Source: G039029935 sp039029935 (GTDB lineage Bacteria; Chloroflexota; Anaerolineae; Caldilineales; Caldilineaceae). Taken from it: a stretch of DNA of 6,866 nucleotides. Shown here piece after piece: positions 1 to 5,900 of the stretch. The stretch spans positions 1-6,866 of the forward strand of contig JBCCFC010000746.1 of assembly GCA_039029935.1 (NCBI GenBank), in the 5' to 3' direction. The notes under the pieces are model-generated. The model was not told the DNA's origin and did no database searches. It saw nothing but the letters and a program-made list of their open reading frames with translations. The translations under genes were made by a program, and so were the position numbers. Each line of letters opens with the position of its first letter. Within the stretch, counting starts at the first letter, position 1.

Positions 1-274
1 GGCGCAGTGAAACGGTGCGTGACGTAATCTCCACATACTCACCCAATGGTTTCCGTAACTGTGAAAGTAGATTTCGTAGCGACTGCTTACCTGCTTTGGG
101 TGGCGTATCGGGCCACAGTAAAGCGATCAAAGTTTCGCGGCCAACAGGCTGTTCTTCTACAGCCACATAGTATAGCAACGCCAATGCTTTATGGGGTAAT
201 TTGTGTCTTAGAGGGCTTTCCAAAAGAAACAGTTCTGGATACCCAAACAGACGGATTGTTAATAAATTCGACAT
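1..274 (-). CDS. SARP/BTAD-family transcriptional regulator, N-terminal part (runs off the left edge)
   Basis: Reading the minus strand from the ATG at 274-272 gives an open frame of 91 codons with no stop before the window ends, starting MSNLLTIRLFGYPELF. Residues about 30-82 match the winged-helix DNA-binding domain of SARP/AfsR-type (BTAD-associated) regulators: a leucine-rich helix (ALALLYYVAVEEQPVGRE), then TLIALLWPDTPPKAGKQS, then a recognition-helix-like LRNLLSQLRKPLG, followed by the beta-wing EYVEITSRTVSLR. The order 'LxxLLWPD-(6-8)-SLRxxLSxLRxxLG' is the hallmark of the family. A purine-rich GAAGAAG lies just upstream of the ATG and could serve as ribosome binding site. In known relatives a BTAD domain follows, and often NB-ARC/AAA and TPR modules, but none of that is visible here. 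The start lies 101 bp downstream of the solute-binding protein on the same strand. The family assignment is firm; the target genes are unknown. Confidence 0.85.
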   Translation of the reverse strand, partial: MSNLLTIRLFGYPELFLLESPLRHKLPHKALALLYYVAVEEQPVGRETLIALLWPDTPPKAGKQSLRNLLSQLRKPLGEYVEITSRTVSLR

Positions 275-306
275 GACTTCTTCACCAATGTATCTTCAAT
301 ATCAAC
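253..306 (-). repeat. Direct repeat copy A (leader and start of the intact regulator gene)
   Basis: This partner of the block at 2180-2231 contains the upstream leader, the purine-rich ribosome binding site and the first seven codons of the SARP-type regulator. Shared landmarks on the minus strand are GTTGAT, GAAG(A/G)TACA, TGGTGAA, and ATG followed by codons for SNLLTI. Confidence 0.7.
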
Positions 307-345
307 GATGACCAAGACCCTACATTCAAAAATCCAGCAGACTAT

Positions 346-371
346 TGAATTGGACAGATGAATTGGGCAGA
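346..371. repeat. 13-bp tandem direct repeat between binding-protein gene and regulator gene
   Basis: TGAATTGGACAGA (346-358) is followed at once by TGAATTGGGCAGA (359-371), with one mismatch. It lies in the 101-bp gap between the solute-binding protein stop and the regulator start. The motif (A/G)CAGA(T/C) also occurs at 337-342 and 384-389, giving four copies with start-to-start spacings of 17, 13 and 17. It could be an operator or a simple local duplication. No hairpin terminator was seen in this gap. Confidence 0.6.
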
Positions 372-375
372 TCAA

Positions 376-2016
376 CTATTCTAACAGATCAATATAGCCG
401 ATGTGGTATGTTGCGGGGTAGATAAACCGAGCTTCCACCCCAGAGATGCGCTCTGGATCATAGGCGATTGGGCTTGCAGACCAGCCCATATAGAGAACAT
501 AGCCCTGTTCCGCAGAAATTTTGACAATCTCCGCATAGAACGGTTCCGCTTCGTCGAGTGATAGATAGGCCGCCTCAGCATAGAGTGCATTGATCTTTTC
601 ATCGACATGATTAAAGGGGTTGAGGAACCCTTTTTCCAACAGACGATTTTCAACAAAGTGCTTGATATGGCGCTCGTTGATCGGGCAGAGCGCGACAGGG
701 AAACGCCCTTCTGCTTGTGTGCAGCCTGCAAAGATGTTGTTGACAGGGATGATGTTTAGCGTAATGCCCAATGGTTCCCATGAACTTGCCAGGAATGCGT
801 TCCGTGCGTTCAATATACCAGTGGTAGGCACATCAATCGACAAGGCAGGGTTCCCTGCTTCCGCCATCAACGCCATCGCTTTCTCCATATCAAAGTGCAG
901 GTCTTCAATATCATCTGCAAAGGCATAGCCACCAGGCAATGCGAATTGTGTTGTTCGTTGCCCGCCATTAAAAATTTGGCTTAGTGCATCTCTATCAATG
1001 GCATAGTTCATCGCCATACGAACGCGCTCATCTGCCAATTCCGGTATGATGACACCATGACGATCCAGAATATGTACGCTCCACCCAAACGCTGGCTGAC
1101 GAGAGATGCTATAGCCATCTGCGATCACCTGATTCAATTGGGTAATCGTACTCACCGCAATCGTATGAAACGTTTCAGTATACAGCCCATTGAGCGTAGT
1201 TGCCCCATCCGTGAGGTGGGTTAGCTCGACGCGGGCGACGGGTTGCGTAAGGTTGTTCCAATAGGTTGGATTGAAGTCATAAACCTTAAACGTATTATCA
1301 AGTGCAGATGTTTCGGCATTGTAGATATATGGCCCCGTGCCAATCGGGTTCCCCTCGTGTACAGTGGCAAAGGCTGCGGGGGAAATCATCTTGCCTGCAA
1401 AGCGAGAGAGAGTTAACAGCACAGTGCCATCAAAACGGCTGTAATGATAACGAACGGTTAACGCATCAATGGCCTCCACCGATGCCACGTTGCGCAATAA
1501 CCCCTTATATACGTTGTGCCCTACCTCCTTCACACGGTTGAAGTTGGCAACAACCACCTCGGCATCAAAGGGTGTGCCGTCATGGAAGGTAACGCCTTCA
1601 CGCAGTGTAAACGTGACACCTGCTTCATCTTCTACCCACCCCGTTGCCAATTCTGCGATAAAGGAACGACCATCATTTGACTCGCGCAGCAGCCCTTCAA
1701 AGACGGGGTTCAGATACTGCAAAGATGCCGTTCTTTGATCTTTGTGTGGATCCCACGTCACGTGGTTCGATGGATGTGCGATTTGCAGCGTTCCTTCGGG
1801 TGCATACCCCGGAACCGTAGCAACTTCCTCACTGATGATAGTCTCATCGACGATAGCCTCATTGATCATATCTTGAAGTTGAAAATTTTCGGTTTCACTT
1901 GGTGCTTCAGCCTCTTCGACTGTGACAATTTCGTTTGTTACACCAGTACATGCTACAGAAAATACGACAAGTGTCAATATAGTTATGAAAAGCTGTGTAT
2001 GGCTGTTTTGCTTCAT
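376..2016 (-). CDS. ABC transporter substrate-binding lipoprotein, family 5 (DppA/OppA-like)
   Basis: This encodes an extracytoplasmic binding protein of the SBP_bac_5 family, which delivers peptides, nickel, oligosaccharides or related ligands to an ABC importer. The 546 residues are a normal family length. Residues 9-22 form a hydrophobic signal segment ending in SVAC, so Cys23 is the likely lipidated residue; Ser at -3 makes the lipobox imperfect. An acidic linker (24-75) follows. The mature domain starts near TLQIAHPSNHVTWDPH. The family signature region TFTLREGVTFHDGTPFDAEV is at 135-154, GTGPY at 226-230 and ERVRMAMNYAIDRDAL at 330-345. I chose the ATG at 2016, preceded by AGGGA, over an in-frame GTG at 2028 that would add four residues. 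No permease or ATPase gene is beside it, so it may be an orphan using a transporter encoded elsewhere. The ligand cannot be told from sequence. Confidence 0.93.
   Translation of the reverse strand: MKQNSHTQLFITILTLVVFSVACTGVTNEIVTVEEAEAPSETENFQLQDMINEAIVDETIISEEVATVPGYAPEGTLQIAHPSNHVTWDPHKDQRTASLQYLNPVFEGLLRESNDGRSFIAELATGWVEDEAGVTFTLREGVTFHDGTPFDAEVVVANFNRVKEVGHNVYKGLLRNVASVEAIDALTVRYHYSRFDGTVLLTLSRFAGKMISPAAFATVHEGNPIGTGPYIYNAETSALDNTFKVYDFNPTYWNNLTQPVARVELTHLTDGATTLNGLYTETFHTIAVSTITQLNQVIADGYSISRQPAFGWSVHILDRHGVIIPELADERVRMAMNYAIDRDALSQIFNGGQRTTQFALPGGYAFADDIEDLHFDMEKAMALMAEAGNPALSIDVPTTGILNARNAFLASSWEPLGITLNIIPVNNIFAGCTQAEGRFPVALCPINERHIKHFVENRLLEKGFLNPFNHVDEKINALYAEAAYLSLDEAEPFYAEIVKISAEQGYVLYMGWSASPIAYDPERISGVEARFIYPATYHIGYIDLLE
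1822..1866 (-). repeat. 15-bp x3 degenerate repeat in the lipoprotein linker
   Basis: Within the linker between the lipid-anchor Cys23 and the folded domain, three successive 15-bp units encode INEAI, VDETI and ISEEV (residues 51-65). The first two units match at 12 of 15 bases, and the third is more diverged. It looks like a small repeat expansion that lengthened an acidic spacer between membrane and binding domain. Confidence 0.6.
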
Positions 2017-2019
2017 GTT

Positions 2020-2024
2020 TCCCT
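2020..2024 (-). promoter_or_regulatory. ribosome binding site of the binding-protein gene
   Basis: On the minus strand AGGGA lies 3 bases before the ATG at 2016. The spacing is short, but this is the best purine-rich match nearby. It falls inside the alternative GTG-initiated reading frame, which favours the ATG start. Confidence 0.5.
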
Positions 2025-2043
2025 GCACTTTCTTGCGAATAAG

Positions 2044-2072
2044 ATAATTAATTGTTGTAGTTTAAATGTAAA
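2044..2072 (-). promoter_or_regulatory. candidate sigma-70-like promoter for the binding-protein gene
   Basis: On the minus strand TTTACA (2072-2067, 5 of 6 to TTGACA) is followed after 17 bases by AATTAT (2049-2044, 4 of 6 to TATAAT). This would give a leader of roughly 20 bases before the ATG at 2016. The region is AT-rich, so chance matches are likely and the call is tentative. Confidence 0.3.
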
Positions 2073-2088
2073 AACGTTTTAAGTGTAA
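2063..2088. promoter_or_regulatory. candidate operator: palindrome between two direct repeats
   Basis: The perfect 10-bp palindrome AAAACGTTTT (2071-2080) sits exactly between TAAATGTAA (2063-2071) and TAAGTGTAA (2080-2088), which match at 8 of 9 bases and start 17 bp apart. The cluster overlaps the candidate -35 box of the binding-protein gene and the stop codon of the remnant ORF. It could bind a regulator; no known binding-site consensus is claimed. Confidence 0.3.
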
Positions 2089-2201
2089 GGATGTGTATTG
2101 ATCGAAGCTAGAGCGGTGAGCAGTTGGTCAGTATGGGGAAGGAATGCCCCAAATAATGAGTTTGAATATTTAAATAGATGAATCGTTAATAAGTTTGACA
2201 T
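2079..2201 (-). pseudogene. Truncated remnant of a second SARP-type regulator gene (40-codon ORF)
   Basis: The minus-strand ATG at 2201-2199 opens a 40-codon ORF beginning MSNLLTIHLFKY, against MSNLLTIRLFGY for the regulator starting at 274. Ten of the first 12 residues agree, and five of those codons differ only at the third base, while about 30 bp upstream of the ATG also align with small gaps. Similarity fades after codon 12, apart from a possible LPH match, and the frame stops at 2081-2079 without any winged-helix motif. The simplest reading is the 5' relic of a paralogue cut short by deletion or rearrangement. Alternatives are a small leader peptide or a chance-preserved regulatory segment. 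No function as a regulator is expected. Confidence 0.6.
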
Positions 2202-2231
2202 GCTTTTTCACCAGTGTGTACCTTCATCAAC
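2180..2231 (-). repeat. Direct repeat copy B (matches the regulator 5' region at about 253-306)
   Basis: This block covers the leader and first seven codons of the remnant ORF. It aligns with the leader and start of the regulator gene (about 253-306) in the same orientation, with several substitutions and small indels. Beyond the shared GTTGAT at the upstream end the two sequences diverge. The two copies flank the complete binding-protein gene. Confidence 0.7.
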
Positions 2232-2565
2232 GTATTTCATTGTCCGTTAATGTTATAAACTTACAATTTCATTGTATCGCATCTTGTCTATATATTCAAG
2301 TTAGCGTAATAAGCCATGATGTGTCTGGTACAACAATACATGCTACAATTTTTTGTTGCTTCGCTGATCCACAGAATACTTTTGCTATTTTTATAAAGAA
2401 AATACTTATCTTTAAAGACCTCTCTTCACTCTATCCAATAATTCTATGTAAGGTAATTTTAAGCAGATTTTATGCCTTACATATCGCAAAATCGTAAGTT
2501 AGTACGCTTTTACATGATTGGTTAGGACGAATTCGATACGCTGTGTTGGGAACATGGAAATACAT
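2202..2565. other. AT-rich intergenic region without a credible gene
   Basis: This stretch is visibly richer in A and T than its surroundings. A 100-codon plus-strand frame at 2195-2497 exists, but it has no domain-like pattern, no good ribosome binding site, and begins inside the repeated regulator leader on the opposite strand. I saw no tRNA fold, strong hairpin or clear promoter. It probably contains upstream regulatory DNA for the divergent genes and decayed sequence beyond the regulator remnant. Confidence 0.6.
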
Positions 2566-2613
2566 AACAGGGCTATCACAACAGGGCTATCATAACAGGG
2601 CTATCATAACAGG
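2566..2613 (+). repeat. 14-bp tandem repeat (3 full units plus a partial) upstream of the giant surface-protein gene
   Basis: Units AACAGGGCTATCAC (2566-2579), AACAGGGCTATCAT (2580-2593) and AACAGGGCTATCAT (2594-2607) are followed by a partial AACAGG (2608-2613). The units are head to tail with no spacers, so this is not a CRISPR. It ends 81 bp before the ATG at 2695. The second and third units each contain TATCAT, one mismatch from a sigma-70 -10 box, though no good -35 box is correctly spaced. Confidence 0.9.
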
Positions 2614-2622
2614 CAATGGGGC

Positions 2623-2638
2623 TGGCCTTATTCGGCCA
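2623..2638. promoter_or_regulatory. short inverted repeat in the leader of the giant gene
   Basis: TGGCC (2623-2627), a 6-base spacer TTATTC, and GGCCA (2634-2638) form a 5-bp inverted repeat 10 bp after the tandem repeat. It could be an operator half-site pair or a weak leader hairpin. It is too short and lacks a U-run to be called a terminator. Confidence 0.3.
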
Positions 2639-2678
2639 ATGTCCTGTGCAATTTGGGTAACTGGTACACGACATCATC

Positions 2679-2686
2679 AAAAAGGG
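2679..2686 (+). promoter_or_regulatory. ribosome binding site of the giant surface-protein gene
   Basis: AAAAAGGG lies 8 bases before the ATG at 2695. This decides the start: the frame is open back to a TTG at 2653, but that codon has no good ribosome binding site and would add 14 residues of no recognisable value. Confidence 0.65.
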
Positions 2687-2694
2687 TATTTGCT

Positions 2695-2940
2695 ATGAAA
2701 ACACAGTCTAATCAAGCGAAGACGGGGCAAGAGAAGACGAGGCAAAAGAAGACGAAATCTTGCTTGCCTATCCCAAATCAATATCAACCAATATCACACA
2801 GTAGTCATCGCAGCCTAAACCATCTGCCATTGGTAAAACAAATGGTAAAACAAGTGGCAAGGCAAATCACAGGGCAACTTTTTATTCTGTCAACCCTGCT
2901 CTTTCTATTTCTTGGTTTGCATACTATGCCTGCCAGTGCG
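2695..2940 (+). other. Long N-region plus signal peptide of the giant protein
   Basis: Residues 1-61 are Lys/Arg/Gln-rich and hydrophilic, unusually long for a signal-peptide N-region. The hydrophobic core is LFILSTLLFLFLGL (62-75), followed by MPASA-A with cleavage predicted after Ala82. The N-region contains two repeat runs: 15-bp units at 2719-2748 (AAGACGGGGCAAGAG, then AAGACGAGGCAAAAG), and 12-bp units at 2831-2866 (TGGTAAAACAAA, TGGTAAAACAAG, TGGCAAGGCAAA). Another possibility is that translation really begins at a later codon, but no better ATG with a ribosome binding site was found. Confidence 0.75.
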
Positions 2941-5900
2941 GCCATCATGATGGCTGAAGTACAGGCTGAATCACAGCTCATTGCTATGTCTGAAACCGAA
3001 GTGACCTTGGTGGGCGGCGTGTTGACCATTACCGACATCAATGGCGGCACCAGCAATGATGACTTGACGATTATCTACGCCAGCGGAACCTACACGCTTA
3101 CCGATAACGGCGGGTTGCTCATCACAACGGCAATTGCTGGCGCAACAGGCGGTGGGACAGCGACGATAGCGGTTCCTGACACGGGCGTCACAGGGATTAA
3201 CGTTGATGTACTGGATGGCGATGATACCGTGACGGTAAACAGCGTGCAAGCGAGCCTGACGAACGGCTTTGCCATCAATGGTGGTGCAGGAGCGGACGAG
3301 GCAGACATCAACACGGCCATCAACACGGGCGCGGGGGACATCAATATCGGTACCGATATAATCCGTCTGTTGGGTTCTGCTGATTTAGACACCACCAGTG
3401 GTAATGTGACGTTGACCGCCGAACGAAACATTTTCGGCAGCAACGGGTCGAGCGTCTCAACCGTTGACGGCAAGATCACGATGCTTGCCAATGCGGGCGG
3501 TGCGACAGCGGAGTCCTTTACTGCATTGGCATTCAATGGCGCGACCATTGAGACCACCGGAACTGGAGATATTTCACTGACGGGCACTGGCGGCAGTGGT
3601 ACTGGTAACGGGTTGCGCGGTGTGCATTTGCAACAAAGTGCAATTGTTCGTTCGACAGGCACGGGAGCCACCGCTGGCGATATTATCATTAACGGCACAG
3701 GCGGCGATGGCGTGAACGGCAATGCTGGTATCCGGCTGGATGGCTCATCGCAGGTAAATAGTGTTGACGGAGATATTTCGCTTATTGGTCAGGGAGGCGG
3801 TTCGAGTAACGGCGGTAATGCGAATGAAGGCATTTTTAATGAGACTAATGCGACTGTTTCTTTGACTGGCAGTGGCAATCTCATCGTCGTGGGTACTGGC
3901 GGCGGTCAGGGTGCGGCGACGAACAGCCGAGGTATTCGGCACAATTCTGGCAGTTGGGCGGTCAACAGTGGCTCAGTCACAATCACGGCTGTAGCAGGCA
4001 ACTCTGGCGAAGGGTTTCGTTTAAACGCAAACATCAATGCCGTCTCAGGCTCCGTCACGATCACTGGCACGGGTGCTGGTGGCGATGTGGACATGAATTT
4101 GTCAAATTCCGGTCGTCGGATTGGCGGTAGCTCCGCAACCGGCAACATCACCCTAAACGCCGACTCAATCAACCTGAATAGCTGGCTTGACTCAAGCGGA
4201 GCGTTGACGATCCAGCCCCGCACAGCGAACGCAGCGATCAATCTCGGTGCGGGTGCGACAGACGCTGGCTTGCAGCTTAATGACACAGAGTTGGGTTTCC
4301 TCGCAAATGGCTTCTCCAGCATCACCATTGGTGACGCAATCAGTGGCACAGGTGTCATTACTGCCAGTGTCCATACATTCAAAGACCCAGTGACGCTCGC
4401 CTCACCCACCGGCGCGATTGTGGTCAACGGTCAAATCACAGGGGACGACGACGCTTCGGTGACGCTCAACAGCAAAGCCATCACCCTAAGCAATGACATC
4501 ACAGTTTCAAACGGTGCGCTGACATTCAACGGTGATGTAATATTGGCCGCGAGCGTCAAGTTGACCGATAGTGGAACCGCAGGCATCACGTTCAATGGTC
4601 AAGTAAACAGCAACGACGCAACCCACAATTTAACAGTAAACACCTCTGGCGCGGCCACCAGCCAGTTCGCTGCTGGTTCGACCTTACACGTGACGATTGA
4701 CGGAACTGCTGGTGCTGGCGTGGCGAACGGACATTCCCAAGTTATTGTCACGGGCACAGTCACATTGGCTGGCGCGTTAACAATTAGCGGTACATATGTC
4801 CCGTCAGCAGGTGATTCATTCGTGATTATTGACAATGACATGACCGATGCGGTGATCGGCACCTTCAACGGCCTGGCCGAAGGCGATAGCGTATCTATTA
4901 ACAATGCCAACTTAATGATCAGCTATGTCGGTGGCGATGGCAATGATGTTGTCTTGGTTCATCGGCCTGAAATCGACGTGCAGGGCAATAACACCAGCAT
5001 TGTGACAGGGGACACGACACCCAACACAGGGGACCACACAGATTTTGGTGCAATCGCCAGTGGCTCTGCGCAAATACGCACATTCACGATTCGCAACACA
5101 GGGTCGTCCACGTTGACAGTGAACCTGCCGATTACAGTCACAGGGTCCAGTGATTTTACTGTGACAACCAACCCGACAACCCAAGTGGCTGCTGCTGGCT
5201 CAACCACATTCCAAGTCACCTTTGCCTCCGCCACACCCAGCACACAAAGTGCTGTCCTAGAAATTGGCAACAACGATGGGGATGAAAATCCATACACATT
5301 TACGGTGCAAGCAACAAGTGCGACCACAGGCGTTACCATCTCTGCCAACGACGCCTCTGCCAACGAAACCAGTGGAGTCCTCAATTTCACAGTCAGTCTC
5401 AATCAAGCTAGTAGCACCGCTGTTCAAGTGAGCTATGCAACCAGCAACATCTCGGCTATTGCAGGGATAAATTACACCGCTCAGAGTGGTACAGTCACGA
5501 TTCCAGCAGGTTCAACCAGTGCCAATATTGCCATACCGATTGATAACCTTGCCATCGCTCAAGGCAACCGTGCATTCAAGTTGGTCTTAAGTAATCCGGT
5601 CTATGCGGCCATTGCAGACGGCGAAGCGATTGGCATCATCATCGACAACAACTTCCCAACAGTGACACCTACATCGACACCAAGCAGTACGCCTACGACG
5701 ACAAGTACACCGACAAGTACACCGACAAGTACACCAACAGCCACACCAGTGGTCACTGTCACTAGTACATCAACGCCAACCAGTGTGCCAACAATGACAC
5801 CGACAGCGACAAGTACGCCTGTGTCCACAGATACACCTGTGCCTACAGATACACCTGTGCCTACAGATACACCTGCGCAAGTTGATACGGCAACGCCAAC

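Noticed and set aside
46..276. 76-codon plus-strand ORF at the left edge
   Set aside because: It lies opposite the well-supported regulator frame and has no domain-like pattern.
275..375. Terminator between the binding-protein and regulator genes
   Set aside because: Only a weak TCCA/TGGA pairing is present, without a T-run, so read-through into the regulator is possible.
2195..2497. 100-codon plus-strand ORF in the intergenic region
   Set aside because: AT-rich, no ribosome binding site, no recognisable pattern, and it starts within the repeated regulator leader on the other strand.
2566..2613. Possible CRISPR array
   Set aside because: The 14-bp units are directly adjacent with no spacers, and no cas gene is present.
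3090..3722. 210-codon minus-strand ORF rich in Pro and Val
   Set aside because: Antisense shadow of the Gly/Thr-rich beta-helix region of the giant gene.
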